Program-made: the position numbers and the translations under genes
Shown: in pieces, positions 27,869-37,897 of the stretch
Position numbering within the stretch: the stretch's first letter is position 1
Layout: the number at the start of each line of letters is the position of its first letter
Source: Clostridium fermenticellae
Lineage (GTDB): Bacteria > Bacillota > Clostridia > Clostridiales > Clostridiaceae
Length of the DNA stretch: 64,000 nt
Assembly (NCBI RefSeq): GCF_003600355.1
Contig: NZ_CP032416.1
Span: forward strand, 1,570,183-1,634,182
Direction: 5' to 3'
The notes under the pieces: generated by a model
Databases searched by the model: none
What the model was told of the DNA's origin: nothing
Seen by the model: the letters and a program-made list of their open reading frames with translations, nothing else

Positions 27869-28051
27869 ATATATCAATAATATATATATATGTCAATTTC
27901 CCTTAAAATGATTTTAAGGAAACTATATTTATTTTTCATCATATATCTTTAAATTTCAATAGCATACATAAACATATTAATTATGATATATTTTTCAGCC
28001 AATTGTCCTAATTTCAAATTAAAATAATGGATTAAAACAAATAGATTTACC

Positions 28052-28080
28052 TTGACACAGATTAGCCATTATTATATTAT
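28052..28080 (+). promoter_or_regulatory. Promoter of gltX
   Basis: TTGACA (28052-28057) and TATTAT (28075-28080) with a 17-base spacer form a near-consensus sigma-A promoter, about 80 bases before the gltX start. Confidence 0.8.
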
Positions 28081-28108
28081 TTAATAGAAATATAATTTTG
28101 TACTTATG

Positions 28109-28140
28109 CCTTTCATCAGCTGATGGGAGGTTTTTATTTT
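28109..28140 (+). terminator. Promoter-proximal terminator (attenuator) in the gltX leader
   Basis: CCTTTCATC, loop AGCT, GATGGGAGG form a 9-bp stem followed by TTTTTATTTT. It lies only about 20 bases after the expected transcription start and before the gltX start codon. No T-box or known aptamer precedes it, so it looks like a minimal attenuator with no visible sensor. Confidence 0.6.
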
Positions 28141-28160
28141 AAATAACAGGGGTGAACAAT

Positions 28161-29621
28161 ATGAATAAAGTTAGAACTAGATTTGCACCAAGTCCAACTG
28201 GATACATGCATGTTGGAAACTTGAGGACAGCTTTGTACACTTATTTAATAGCAAAACATAACAATGGAGACTTCATACTAAGAATTGAAGATACAGATCA
28301 GGATAGATTTGTAGAAGGTGCTTTAGATATCATTTATAATACTTTAGAAATTACCGGGCTTAAACACGATGAAGGTCCTGATATCGGAGGTCCTGTTGGT
28401 CCATATGTTCAAAGCGAAAGAAACTCAAATGGAGTATACCTTGAATATGCAAAAAAATTAGTAGAAAAAGGAGAAGCCTACTACTGTTTTTGTTCCAAAG
28501 AAAGATTGGATGAACTAAAGAATAAATGTGAAGCATCGGGTAAAGTATATAAATATGATAAACATTGTTTAAGTCTGTCAAAATCAGAAATTGAAGAAAA
28601 ATTAGCTGCTGAAATTCCGTATGTAATAAGACAAAATAATCCTGAAACTGGGACCACAACTTTTGAAGACGAAATTTATGGAGATATAACGGTTGATAAT
28701 TCTGAACTGGATGATATGATACTTATAAAATCAGATGGATTTCCTACATATAATTTCGCAAATGTTGTAGATGATCATCTAATGGGTATAACACATGTTG
28801 TTCGTGGAAGCGAATATCTTTCATCCGCGCCGAAATATAACAGACTTTATAATGCTTTCGGATGGGATATTCCAGTGTACGTTCACTGTCCTCCAATAAT
28901 GAAGGATATACATAATAAATTAAGTAAGCGAAATGGAGATGCTTCTTTTGAAGATCTTATGAAAAAAGGATACCTTAAGGATGCTATATTAAATTACATA
29001 GCTTTACTTGGCTGGAATCCCGGGACTGAAAAAGAAATCTTTAGCTTAAATGAATTGGTTGAAATTTTTGATTACAAAAGTATAAATAAATCACCTGCTA
29101 TATTTGATAATGTGAAATTAAAATGGATGAACGGTGAATACATAAAGAAACTTACAATTGAGGAATTCAATAAACTTGCACTTCCATATTATAAACAAGT
29201 TATAAAAAAAGATCTTGACTTTTTAAAGATAAGTGATTTACTTCATAAAAGAATTGAGATTTTTAGTGAAATACCTGAAATCGTAACTTTCTTTGAAAGC
29301 TTACCTGAATACTCAGCTGATTTATATGTTCACAAAAAAATGAAAACAACATTTGAAAATTCACTTGAAAGTCTCGAAAAAATACTTCCAAAACTCGAGT
29401 CTATAGATGACTGGTCATTTGAAAATATAGAAAAGGCATGTATGGATTTAGTTTCCGAACTCGGAGTTAAAAATGGAATAGTTCTATGGCCTGTAAGAAC
29501 TGCTGTTTCCGGTGAAAAGGTATCTCCTGGTGGAGCCTATGAAATAGCTGAAATACTTGGAAAATCCGAGACCATAAACAGAATAAAGATTGGAATAGAT
29601 AAACTAAAAGCAGTTCAATAA
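28161..29621 (+). CDS. gltX: Glutamyl-tRNA synthetase
   Basis: A 486-residue class I synthetase. The HIGH region is [20 protein letters not shown] at residues 6-25 and the KMSKS loop is [12 protein letters not shown] near residue 250. The C-terminal anticodon domain is of bacterial GluRS type. I chose ATG 28161 because AGGGGTGAA precedes it at normal spacing; the GTG nine bases earlier overlaps this site. With a dedicated GlnRS in the same window this GluRS is probably the discriminating form. Confidence 0.95.
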   Translation: MNKVRTRFAPSPTGYMHVGNLRTALYTYLIAKHNNGDFILRIEDTDQDRFVEGALDIIYNTLEITGLKHDEGPDIGGPVGPYVQSERNSNGVYLEYAKKLVEKGEAYYCFCSKERLDELKNKCEASGKVYKYDKHCLSLSKSEIEEKLAAEIPYVIRQNNPETGTTTFEDEIYGDITVDNSELDDMILIKSDGFPTYNFANVVDDHLMGITHVVRGSEYLSSAPKYNRLYNAFGWDIPVYVHCPPIMKDIHNKLSKRNGDASFEDLMKKGYLKDAILNYIALLGWNPGTEKEIFSLNELVEIFDYKSINKSPAIFDNVKLKWMNGEYIKKLTIEEFNKLALPYYKQVIKKDLDFLKISDLLHKRIEIFSEIPEIVTFFESLPEYSADLYVHKKMKTTFENSLESLEKILPKLESIDDWSFENIEKACMDLVSELGVKNGIVLWPVRTAVSGEKVSPGGAYEIAEILGKSETINRIKIGIDKLKAVQ

Positions 29622-29626
29622 AAAAT

Positions 29627-29653
29627 AGACGGCAAATAATGCCGTCCATTTTT
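29627..29653. terminator. Bidirectional terminator between gltX and lctD
   Basis: GACGGC, loop AAATAAT, GCCGTC with an A run before and a T run after, in the 30 bases between convergent stop codons. Confidence 0.88.
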
Positions 29654-31069
29654 TTATTCACAAACTTTTCCAGGATTTAATATGTTTTTAGGATCGAAGG
29701 CTAATTTTATTCTATTCATAAGCTGTCTTTGTTCCTCGCCTATTGATTTGAACAAATATGGTCTTTTAGCATACCCTATTCCATGTTCACCAGATACCTT
29801 TCCACCTAACTCTGTTGATTTTTCATACATACAATCAAATACTTCTGATAATTTCTTATCCCATTCTTCCTTTGAGAGATCATCCCTAAGTACATATATG
29901 TGTAAATTTCCATCACCGGCGTGACCAAAATTTTTAATCCTTACATTAAATTTTTCTTGAAGTTCATATGTGTAATTTATAAATTTAGCTACATCATTTC
30001 TAGGTACACATACATCACATTCATCTATCTCAGTTGTAGATGCCTTTACTGCTTCAAGAAATGCACCTCTAGCTGACCAGATTCCTTCCTTCCTTTCATC
30101 TGTATCCGCTATTAAGATATCTATTGCCCCTTCATCCAGGCAAATTTTAGCAACATTTTCGTAATCTTTTTCTATATCTTCTTTACTGTTTCCGTCAAAA
30201 GTCAAAAGTAAATAAGCGTCGGCTGAATTGTCAGGGAATTTCTTACCCAAAAACTCTTCGGCGGCAAGTATAACATCCCTTTCCATAAACTCTATTGATG
30301 TAGGTATGGATTTAGATTTTATAATTTTAGGAACAGTTTCAATAGCTTTATCTAATGTTTTAAATGGTATCAAAAGGCTTATTGATTTTTTAGGGAGTGG
30401 CATTAATTTTAAAATTACTTTTGTAATTATCGCAAGAGTTCCCTCTGAACCACAAATTAAATCTTTTAGACTATATCCAGAACTGCTCTTAACTGTCTTG
30501 CCGCCAAATTCCATTATACTTCCATCAGGTAATACTACCTCAAGACCTCTAACATAATCTCTTGTTACTCCATATTTTACGGCTCTCATACCACCGGCAT
30601 TTGTACTTATATTTCCACCAATCGTTGCTGATTTTTCACCTGGATCTGGTGGATAAAATAAATCATGATCTTCTACATACTGTCCTATTTCCATCAAAAG
30701 TACTCCCGGTTCTAATGTAAGTGTTAAATTTTCTTCATCAAGTTCAAGTATTTTATTCATTTTGGACAAATCCATCATTATTCCACCGTGTATTGGAACA
30801 GATGCTCCAACTAATCCTGTACCTGATCCTCTTGCAACTACTGGTATGTTATTTTCATAAGCATACTTCATTATTTTTGAGACTTCCTCTGCTAATAATA
30901 CATCCAAAAGAATATCTGGCTTTTTACTTACTCCACCTAATTCATCATGGCTAAAATCTTCACTTATATCTTCTCCTGAAAAAGCCCTTTCTTTACCTAC
31001 TATTGAAGTCAAATAATCTATATCATTTTTATCCAATTTTTTATACTTTGTATCACAAATACAAGCCAT
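29654..31069 (-). CDS. lctD: FAD-linked D-lactate dehydrogenase subunit of the electron-confurcating complex
   Basis: A 471-residue flavoprotein of the GlcD/vanillyl-alcohol oxidase family that oxidises lactate to pyruvate. The FAD-binding PCMH domain has [18 protein letters not shown] (near residue 80) and [19 protein letters not shown]; the C-terminal cap holds [14 protein letters not shown] and [12 protein letters not shown]. The neighbouring Etf subunits (44 bases upstream) identify it as LctD of the Acetobacterium woodii type complex, in which NAD reduction by lactate is driven by simultaneous oxidation of reduced ferredoxin. It is the last gene of the lactate operon. Confidence 0.93.
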   Translation of the reverse strand: MACICDTKYKKLDKNDIDYLTSIVGKERAFSGEDISEDFSHDELGGVSKKPDILLDVLLAEEVSKIMKYAYENNIPVVARGSGTGLVGASVPIHGGIMMDLSKMNKILELDEENLTLTLEPGVLLMEIGQYVEDHDLFYPPDPGEKSATIGGNISTNAGGMRAVKYGVTRDYVRGLEVVLPDGSIMEFGGKTVKSSSGYSLKDLICGSEGTLAIITKVILKLMPLPKKSISLLIPFKTLDKAIETVPKIIKSKSIPTSIEFMERDVILAAEEFLGKKFPDNSADAYLLLTFDGNSKEDIEKDYENVAKICLDEGAIDILIADTDERKEGIWSARGAFLEAVKASTTEIDECDVCVPRNDVAKFINYTYELQEKFNVRIKNFGHAGDGNLHIYVLRDDLSKEEWDKKLSEVFDCMYEKSTELGGKVSGEHGIGYAKRPYLFKSIGEEQRQLMNRIKLAFDPKNILNPGKVCE

Positions 31070-31113
31070 TTTTTCTACCTCCTAATACGATAATTTAGTA
31101 ATTTCTGCTCTAA

Positions 31114-32313
31114 CTAAATGATATCTTTACCAGCTTTTATATTTTCTATCATCTTTGGAACTACTTCATATATATCTCCCACTACAGCATAGTGTGAAAC
31201 ATTAAATATAGAAGCATTTTCATCCTGATTTATTGAAATTATACAATCTGAACCATTCATGCCCGCTACATATTGAACAGCTCCTGAAATACCAAGATTT
31301 ATTATTATCTTTGGTTTAACAGTTCTTCCTGATAAACCTATCTGTCTCTTAGCATCTATTAAGCCGGCTTCAATCATAGGTCTTGTACCTGCAATCTGTG
31401 CACCAAGTAAATCTGCAAGTTCATGAACCATACCCATATCCTTTTCAGATTTAATTCCTCTTCCTATTGCTACTATTGCCTCTGCATCTGAAATACTTAC
31501 TTCCTTCTTTTTGTTTGTAACCTCATGTACTTCTATATTTGAAGCTAATTTAGATTTATCTATGCTGCATAAAGTAATCTTTCCCTTTGTTTCGTTACTT
31601 CTTTCAGGTGCAGAGAATATTTTATACCTTACAGTACAAAATTGAGGTCTGTTATTTGGTGTAACTATTCTCGCCATAATATTTCCACCAAATGCCGGTC
31701 TTATCTGGACTAAATCAGTATTTTCCTTCATATCAAGTATTGTACAATCAGCTGTTAATCCTGTTTTAAATCTTGCAGCTACTCTAGGTGCAAGTGATCT
31801 TCCAACTGTAGTTGCACCAACCAAAATTGAAGATGGTTTAACTTTGTTTATAAAATCTTCAAAAGCTGCAGCATACGGTTCTATTCTAAATTCCTCAAGT
31901 TCCGGATCATCATATACAAATACTTGATCTACACCATAATGAAGAAGTTCTTCGGCTTTATCCTTTATATTATGTCCTATAAACAAGGCATATACCGGAT
32001 GATTTGTTTTCTGTGCTAACTCCTTTGCCTTGCCAATGAGTTCAAGAGTTACAGGATGTATTTTTCCTTCTACATGATCGACATAAACTGTAACTCCAAC
32101 CCATTTGCTTTTATCTATTTCTTTTTTCTTATCTTCTACAAATTCTACAACACCGGAAGGACCTTTTCTAACACACATTTTACACATCTTACATCCGGCA
32201 TTTATTTCAAGCTTGCCATTTTTCTCTTCCATAGCCCCGAATGGACAAATATCTACCAATTGTTTTATATTGTCTTTTGTTAATTTTTCTTCATGTATTA
32301 CTAGCTTACCCAT
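31114..32313 (-). CDS. lctC: Electron transfer flavoprotein alpha subunit with N-terminal [4Fe-4S] domain (LctC)
   Basis: A 399-residue EtfA. Residues 1-60 are a ferredoxin-like extension with Cys23, Cys41, Cys44 and Cys47 (CKMCKMC), present in confurcating Etfs but not in ordinary beta-oxidation EtfA. The C-terminal FAD site is GLSGRTVKPKIIINLGISGA followed by QYVAGMNGSDCIISINQDE. It passes electrons between ferredoxin, NAD and LctD. It lies 13 bases after etfB and is transcribed with it. Confidence 0.94.
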   Translation of the reverse strand: MGKLVIHEEKLTKDNIKQLVDICPFGAMEEKNGKLEINAGCKMCKMCVRKGPSGVVEFVEDKKKEIDKSKWVGVTVYVDHVEGKIHPVTLELIGKAKELAQKTNHPVYALFIGHNIKDKAEELLHYGVDQVFVYDDPELEEFRIEPYAAAFEDFINKVKPSSILVGATTVGRSLAPRVAARFKTGLTADCTILDMKENTDLVQIRPAFGGNIMARIVTPNNRPQFCTVRYKIFSAPERSNETKGKITLCSIDKSKLASNIEVHEVTNKKKEVSISDAEAIVAIGRGIKSEKDMGMVHELADLLGAQIAGTRPMIEAGLIDAKRQIGLSGRTVKPKIIINLGISGAVQYVAGMNGSDCIISINQDENASIFNVSHYAVVGDIYEVVPKMIENIKAGKDII

Positions 32314-32326
32314 CTTTAATTACCTC

Positions 32327-33115
32327 CTACACAAATTTCAATTCTTTAAGTTTATTTACAACTTTATCTGCTAGTTCTTCAGATGTTCCCTTCCATACCT
32401 CTTTATCTGTATTCACTTCAGGAGGAAATATTTTTTCTACCTGGGTTGCTGAACCATTTAATCCATAATTATTTTCATCCTTGTCTTTGAAATCTTTAAG
32501 TGAAAACATTTTTATCTCTTTATCCTTACTTGCTATTTTCTTTTTATAAGAAGGAAGTCTTGGTGTAAATATATCTTTATCAACAGTTATAAGACATGGA
32601 TATTTTATTTCCTGAACCTCAACCGTTTCTGCCATATCCATTTCAACTACTATTGAATCATTCTTTAATTCTTTTATTTCCATAACATTTGCAACATGTG
32701 GTATTCCAAGATACTCAGCCATTTCCGGGCCAACCTGTGCAGTATCACCATCAGTAGTCTGTTTACCACATATTATAAGATCCGGTTTTCCCATCATCCT
32801 GACACCCTGGGAAATTGTATATGAAGTTGCAAGTACATCGGCTCCAGCAAACTTTCTATCTGAAAGAACTCCTCCATCATCTGCTCCCATCATATAAGCC
32901 TCTTTTATTATTTCAGTTGCCTGAGGTGGTCCCATCGTTAAAACCTTAACTGTACCGCCTTTTTTCTCTTTTATTTTGAAAGCTGTTTCAAGTGCGAATA
33001 AATCATATGGATTCATCTTAGAGTCTATTCCATCTCTTTTTAAAACTCCTGTAACAGGATCTACTTCTACTTTAGAAGTTCCTGGTACTTGTTTTATACA
33101 TACTAATATATCCAT
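32327..33115 (-). CDS. lctB: Electron transfer flavoprotein beta subunit (LctB)
   Basis: A 262-residue EtfB opening with [20 protein letters not shown], with [20 protein letters not shown], the nucleotide-binding motif that in bifurcating Etfs holds a second FAD rather than AMP. NAD(H) binds this subunit in characterised homologues. It lies between larA and lctC and has a GGAGGTAGC site before its ATG. Confidence 0.94.
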   Translation of the reverse strand: MDILVCIKQVPGTSKVEVDPVTGVLKRDGIDSKMNPYDLFALETAFKIKEKKGGTVKVLTMGPPQATEIIKEAYMMGADDGGVLSDRKFAGADVLATSYTISQGVRMMGKPDLIICGKQTTDGDTAQVGPEMAEYLGIPHVANVMEIKELKNDSIVVEMDMAETVEVQEIKYPCLITVDKDIFTPRLPSYKKKIASKDKEIKMFSLKDFKDKDENNYGLNGSATQVEKIFPPEVNTDKEVWKGTSEELADKVVNKLKELKFV

Positions 33116-33176
33116 TTATGCTACCTCCAATATTTTATATAATTTATACAAATCTAAATATATTTAGTAAACTAAA

Positions 33177-34451
33177 TTAACCAACGATAACAGATACTCC
33201 ATCTGGAATAACCACTACTTTTGCATCTCTTCCAGTTATTTTATAAGCCATGTCTAACGCTTCAGAAATTGTAAAGGCATGTTTCATGTGAATGGCCTCT
33301 ATAATTTTAGGATCACACATGTCAGTGACCATTATTACAGTGTGTTTACTCAATATCCTGGCAAGTATCTGGGATTCCCACTGATCAGGAAGTGTTTCAT
33401 TTCTAGGAACTTTGGTAACCTTATCTAAATATTCTTGTGGAGATTTAACTTTGGCCAAGTTATTGTAAAATCCCTCTCCACCGTGCCCATCATTGCAGGC
33501 AGATACCATTATTATTACTCCGCCTTCTCTGCAAGTAGCCTCAGCTGCAGTCATTCCTTTTACTGACTGATATATATTCTGATCCAGAGGATATCCTCCA
33601 TTTGTTGAGATAGCAATATCCGCATCAATCTTGTTAACTTTGGATAAATCCATGACAAATTTGCATCCTTCTTCATGCGCAAGTTTACTATCTCCAGCAA
33701 ATGCATTTATTATTTTTTTATCTCCATCTATTACTACATTTAATATAAATGCAAGTTTTGCCTTCTCTGCTGCGTATAACATATCTCTATGAATAGGATT
33801 ATCATTTAATTTACCTGTTCTTGCATAAGGACTTGCTATAAACTCTGAACAGTGATTTGCCATTATGGTTTTTGCTGAAGCTATTCCAGGTAAAACACTT
33901 TTTCTGCCTCCAGAAAATCCTGCAAAAAAGTGGGATTCTATAAAACCGTCTGCTATTAAAAGTTCAGTTTCTACCGCAATTTTATTTATTATAAGCTCTC
34001 CTCCAGATGGTAATGTGCCAATTTTTACGAGATTACTATCATCTCTTGAGTCATGAACTATTATTTCTTCATTTTCAACAACTTCCCTGCCAAACTTATC
34101 TATGAGCTCTTCTTTAGTTGTAAGCCTATGGAATCCAGTTGCAATAAGTATTTTTATCTTTATATCCGGATTAGCCTTTCTTATCCTTCTTAAAAGTATA
34201 GGTGTCATTATTTTACTTGGTACGGGTCTAGTATGATCACTACTTATTATTACCATGTTATTTTTGCCTTTTACAAGTTCCTCTAAACTTGGTGAACCTA
34301 TCGGATTGTCAAGAGCTTTTTCTACTATATCTTTTTCCCCAAATTGAGATTTATATTCCTCTGCCTTAGATGATAAAACTCCTGCCAAATTCTTATCATC
34401 AATTTCAGCTTCAACCATCCTTTTGTTATAAGGTAGCCTAATCTTAGCCAT
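33177..34451 (-). CDS. larA: Nickel-dependent lactate racemase
   Basis: A 424-residue LarA-family protein (DUF2088). SSDHTRPVPSKIMTPIL near residue 73 and SHFFAGFSGGRKSVLPGIAS near residue 175 are the family hallmarks; the latter contains the histidine and lysine region that binds the nickel-pincer nucleotide. It interconverts L- and D-lactate so that both isomers feed LctD. The cofactor enzymes LarB, LarC and LarE are not in this window and must be elsewhere. It sits between the permease and etfB genes, as lctF-type racemases do in A. woodii. Confidence 0.92.
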   Translation of the reverse strand: MAKIRLPYNKRMVEAEIDDKNLAGVLSSKAEEYKSQFGEKDIVEKALDNPIGSPSLEELVKGKNNMVIISSDHTRPVPSKIMTPILLRRIRKANPDIKIKILIATGFHRLTTKEELIDKFGREVVENEEIIVHDSRDDSNLVKIGTLPSGGELIINKIAVETELLIADGFIESHFFAGFSGGRKSVLPGIASAKTIMANHCSEFIASPYARTGKLNDNPIHRDMLYAAEKAKLAFILNVVIDGDKKIINAFAGDSKLAHEEGCKFVMDLSKVNKIDADIAISTNGGYPLDQNIYQSVKGMTAAEATCREGGVIIMVSACNDGHGGEGFYNNLAKVKSPQEYLDKVTKVPRNETLPDQWESQILARILSKHTVIMVTDMCDPKIIEAIHMKHAFTISEALDMAYKITGRDAKVVVIPDGVSVIVG

Positions 34452-34485
34452 AAATCATTCTTCCTTTCTAAATCAATTTTATAGT

Positions 34486-36012
34486 CTAATTAAATCCAAA
34501 TATAGGGCCTGCAAAATATGCAATTAATCCCAAAACGATTACATATACAACACAGAACTTCAAAGTCGAATTTAGTATTTTTCCTTCTTGCCCGGCCAAT
34601 CCTGTAGCTGCTGTTGCAACCGCTATACTTTGCGGTGAAATCATTTTTCCTGCTGTAGCTCCACCAGTATTAGCTGCCGCAAGCCAATAAGGATTTAAAC
34701 CAAGAGATTTTGCAACTTCAACCTGAAGTCCTCCGAAAAGTACATTAGCAGAAGTATCACTCCCTGTTACAAATGTTCCAAGTGCACCAATTATAGGGGC
34801 AATAAGAGGATAGAATTTTCCAGTGACTGCTACTAAAACTATCGATATAGATTTGATCATTCCACTGTAACCCATTATTTTTGCAAGAGCAACTATAGCA
34901 ATTATAGTAATAGACGATTTACTCATCTGCTTTATTGTACTTACAAGTACGCCAAATATTTCTCCAAACTTAGCACCCTGTATACGTCCACCAATAAATG
35001 TAGCTATTATAATTAAGGTTCCCGGATTTGACACCCAATTAAACGTATATGGTGTTCCACCTTGTCCAGTATAAATAAGTACCGAAGTTTTTATTGAAGC
35101 AAGAGCTTTGTTTATTGGTGGAAATAATGCACTGCTTAATATTACAAATGCAAATACAAGTATAAATGGTATCCACGCACGTACTCCCTCTTTTAGAGTA
35201 AACTTTTCGGCTTTCTTATCAGCAGTATCCTTATAAAATATCTTAGCTACAGCAATTGTAACTATCATACAACATACAGATCCAATTATAGCTGGAAGTT
35301 CAGCTCCAAGATACTTGGCAACCAGAAGCTGTGGAATTGCAAAAGAAAAACCTGATGCAAGAGATATTCCCCAAAATCCCTTAATAGCTTTTACACTTTT
35401 ACCTGTAATCATAACAAGTATTACCGGAACAACTATGATAAGTACCACCAACTGTAAACCCACTGCATAACTTAATGTAGTTACATTTATATTGGCAACC
35501 TTTGCAAGAGTTGTTACTGGAATTCCTATTGCTCCAAAAGCAGTCGGTGTTGTATTTGCCATAAGACATATAATAGCAGCAAATACAGGATTAAATCCAA
35601 GTCCAGCCATTATACTTGCAGGTATGGCAACTGCTGTTCCAAATCCGGCAATAGCTTCCATAAATCCCCCAAATGCCCAGGCCAATATTAAAACCAGTAT
35701 TCTTTTATCCGTAGTAACACTTGTCATCATTCTCTTTATTACATCCATACTTTTAGTATAGACAGTAACATTATAAGTAAATACAGCCGCTATAATAATT
35801 ACTAATATCGGCCAAACTGCCAAAGCTACTCCTTCAAGTGCTGCCGTTATTGTGTGACCTATAGGCATTCTCCATACTACAATAGCTAAGATCATTGTAA
35901 GCAGCAATGTAGCCGGACACGTTTTATGTCCTGCAATTTTTAATACACCCAGGGAAACCATTAACCATATAATCGGTATAAGAGCAATAATAAAAAGTAC
36001 AATATCATTCAT
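34486..36012 (-). CDS. lctP: L-lactate permease
   Basis: A 508-residue integral membrane protein with about 12-14 helices, of the LctP/LldP family of lactate:proton symporters. IAGFGTAVAIPASIMAGLGFNP and GTFVTGSDTSANVLFGGLQ are typical family motifs, as is NTGGATAGKMISPQSIAVA near the C terminus. I chose the ATG at 36010-36012 because GGAGGG lies six bases before it; longer versions start inside or ahead of that site. It is the first gene of the lct operon, and a candidate GntR operator lies 34 bases upstream. Confidence 0.94.
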   Translation of the reverse strand: MNDIVLFIIALIPIIWLMVSLGVLKIAGHKTCPATLLLTMILAIVVWRMPIGHTITAALEGVALAVWPILVIIIAAVFTYNVTVYTKSMDVIKRMMTSVTTDKRILVLILAWAFGGFMEAIAGFGTAVAIPASIMAGLGFNPVFAAIICLMANTTPTAFGAIGIPVTTLAKVANINVTTLSYAVGLQLVVLIIVVPVILVMITGKSVKAIKGFWGISLASGFSFAIPQLLVAKYLGAELPAIIGSVCCMIVTIAVAKIFYKDTADKKAEKFTLKEGVRAWIPFILVFAFVILSSALFPPINKALASIKTSVLIYTGQGGTPYTFNWVSNPGTLIIIATFIGGRIQGAKFGEIFGVLVSTIKQMSKSSITIIAIVALAKIMGYSGMIKSISIVLVAVTGKFYPLIAPIIGALGTFVTGSDTSANVLFGGLQVEVAKSLGLNPYWLAAANTGGATAGKMISPQSIAVATAATGLAGQEGKILNSTLKFCVVYVIVLGLIAYFAGPIFGFN

Positions 36013-36045
36013 AAACATCCCTCCATATGTCGTCATACATATATG

Positions 36046-36059
36046 ATAGTATGACCTAT
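36046..36059 (-). promoter_or_regulatory. Candidate operator for the lactate regulator, proximal
   Basis: ATAGTATGACCTAT shares GTATGACC with the second site at 36275-36285 and has the form expected for FadR-subfamily GntR repressors of lactate genes. It lies just before the permease start and would overlap the promoter. The rest of 36060-36349 is AT-rich with no gene. Confidence 0.5.
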
Positions 36060-36274
36060 TTGTGAATTTATATCATCACAATTTTTTAATATTTCCACAA
36101 TAATTATTAATTTAATAACTATTTAAGATATATAAAATTGCGTTATACACAATTTTATAAGATGTTCAGGAAAACCTTTTCACAAAAAGTATAAATATTA
36201 TTTCTTTTATAATCCACAAAAACGCTGTTTTAATTAATACAATAACAAAAAATTACTATTGGTATGCTGGTATG

Positions 36275-36285
36275 TGGTATGACCA
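36275..36285. promoter_or_regulatory. Candidate operator for the lactate regulator, distal
   Basis: TGGTATGACCA is a perfect inverted repeat (TGGT/ACCA) matching the TGGT-N3-ACCA operator form of LldR/LutR-type regulators. It stands about 260 bases upstream of the permease and about 65 bases past the terminator of the regulator gene. Two spaced sites would allow looping. Confidence 0.55.
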
Positions 36286-36349
36286 GTAATCAGTTTAATA
36301 ATAACACATAATTTCATAAAATTCCAGTATTATTACTAATTAATCAAAA

Positions 36350-36391
36350 AATAAAAGATCATTAAAATTAATACTTTAATAATCTTTTATT
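36350..36391 (-). terminator. Terminator of the lactate regulator gene
   Basis: AATAAAAGAT(C)ATTAAA pairs with TTTAAT(A)ATCTTTTATT; the minus strand continues into TTTTTTGATT. It begins seven bases after the regulator stop codon. Confidence 0.75.
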
Positions 36392-36397
36392 GACTCA

Positions 36398-37093
36398 TCA
36401 ATCTTTCATCATATATTCATTTGCAAAATCTAGATGTTTCCTCATAGCCTCTGATGCCTTTTTAGAATCACCATCCTTTAAAGATAAATAAATATCCTTA
36501 TGTTGTTTTGCAAGCACATCTACATTTTCTTTATCAACAAGTATTTTTCTTCTTGCATCCTTTATAAAAGAATCTATTAAGGATGAAACAGCATTTAGTA
36601 TACTTACTATCAAAAAATTTTTAGAAGCACGTGCTATGGTATAATGAAAATCTTTATCAGCTTTAACTCTTTCTTCCTCACTTTTAGAGTTTTTCAAAAT
36701 ATTTATCAATGGAATCATACTATCCAATTCCCCGGATGTTACTCGTTTTGCTGCTATTGCTGCAGTTTCAATTTCAATAATTTTTCTGAGTTCCATTATT
36801 TCATTCGGATCACTTTTTTGAAGCATAAACATTATAGAAAGAGGTTCAAACAAATTATTTTCAAAACTCTGCTTTATGAAATTTCCCTCTCCCTGCCTGC
36901 ACTCAACCAAACCTATTATTTGAAGTGCTCTTAATGCTTCTCTTATGGATGTTCTACTAACCTCAAGATGTTCCACAAGTTCTCTTTCAGATGGCAATTT
37001 ATCTCCCTTCTTTAAAGTCCCATCTATAATCATGTTCTTTACTTGCTCTATAACCTGTTCATAGACTTTCGTACTTCTTATTGGACTAAACAT
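36398..37093 (-). CDS. lctA: FadR-subfamily GntR regulator of lactate genes
   Basis: A 231-residue regulator. Residues 1-75 are the GntR winged helix (GDKLPSERELVEHLEVSRTSIREALRAL, recognition helix near residues 45-60) and about 90-225 form the all-helical FCD ligand domain with the His residues of a metal/carboxylate site (FHYTIARASKN, HKDIYL). Its place directly upstream of the lactate permease-racemase-Etf-dehydrogenase operon matches LctA/LldR, which release DNA in the presence of lactate. It has its own terminator and so is transcribed separately from the operon. Confidence 0.88.
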   Translation of the reverse strand: MFSPIRSTKVYEQVIEQVKNMIIDGTLKKGDKLPSERELVEHLEVSRTSIREALRALQIIGLVECRQGEGNFIKQSFENNLFEPLSIMFMLQKSDPNEIMELRKIIEIETAAIAAKRVTSGELDSMIPLINILKNSKSEEERVKADKDFHYTIARASKNFLIVSILNAVSSLIDSFIKDARRKILVDKENVDVLAKQHKDIYLSLKDGDSKKASEAMRKHLDFANEYMMKD

Positions 37094-37146
37094 TTAATCA
37101 AACTCCTTTATTTATGCACTTTCCATATATTCCTAAAAATGGTCTG

Positions 37147-37809
37147 CTATATAATAGTATCCTTCTTCATAATGGAATTCCAATGTATAAATATATCAAA
37201 TAAACTTACCACATCCTGTTGGTTGTACAATAATATTTTATCTTTTTTCTCATATGGCATCCTATCTATATATGTATCATCTTTTATTATCTTACTAAAA
37301 GTTTTGGCCAAATTAGAGCCACTTATAACCTCGGTATCACGAATTATATTGAATTCTTTTTCTAGTGCCTTAAGTCCTATACATATTTTCCTTTCCTTTT
37401 CATATTCTTTTTGTATATCTATATTTCTAAAATACTGATTAAAATCAAACTCTATATTGTTCTGTTTAAATAGATAACCAATCACAGTAAAATCATTATT
37501 ACCGGAAAAAGTTACTATATATCGCTTGTTATGCTCTTCAAAAGCTCTTTTAAAATATTTTTTGGCCATAAACACTATATCATGTGCATCTTTTTTATTT
37601 TCTATCATATATTGGGTAACTTCAAGTTTATCATTTTTATTATTCAAATAACAGCAACCGAAAACACCTATGCATATTGGCTTTTTATAAATATAATGCT
37701 CTAAATCAAAAAATACGGCATTTTTAAACAAATCACTTTTTCCATCAACAACTAGAGAATCTTCTTGAGATACACTGCATATACTCAAATTCGTATGCCT
37801 TTCTATCAC
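37147..37809 (-). CDS. Ribonuclease H-like (YprB-type) domain protein
   Basis: A 220-residue protein resembling the YprB N-terminal DEDD-type exonuclease fold. FFDLEHY near residue 34 is the exo I motif with the metal-binding Asp and Glu, YIVTFSGNNDFTVIGYL is the exo II region, and LLYNQQDVVSLFDIF near the C terminus is the exo III motif with its Asp. The usual DE.. and TPR segments of full-length YprB are not present, so this is a stand-alone domain. Its nucleic acid substrate is unknown. It is a single gene between the lactate regulator and the HAD phosphatase gene. Confidence 0.7.
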   Translation of the reverse strand: MIERHTNLSICSVSQEDSLVVDGKSDLFKNAVFFDLEHYIYKKPICIGVFGCCYLNNKNDKLEVTQYMIENKKDAHDIVFMAKKYFKRAFEEHNKRYIVTFSGNNDFTVIGYLFKQNNIEFDFNQYFRNIDIQKEYEKERKICIGLKALEKEFNIIRDTEVISGSNLAKTFSKIIKDDTYIDRMPYEKKDKILLYNQQDVVSLFDIFIHWNSIMKKDTII

Positions 37810-37897
37810 TTTTCACCACTCTTTTCCATAAAACACATATATAATGCCCTATTTATTATATCACTTTTAAATCAATATAAGAATATACCATAAAAGT

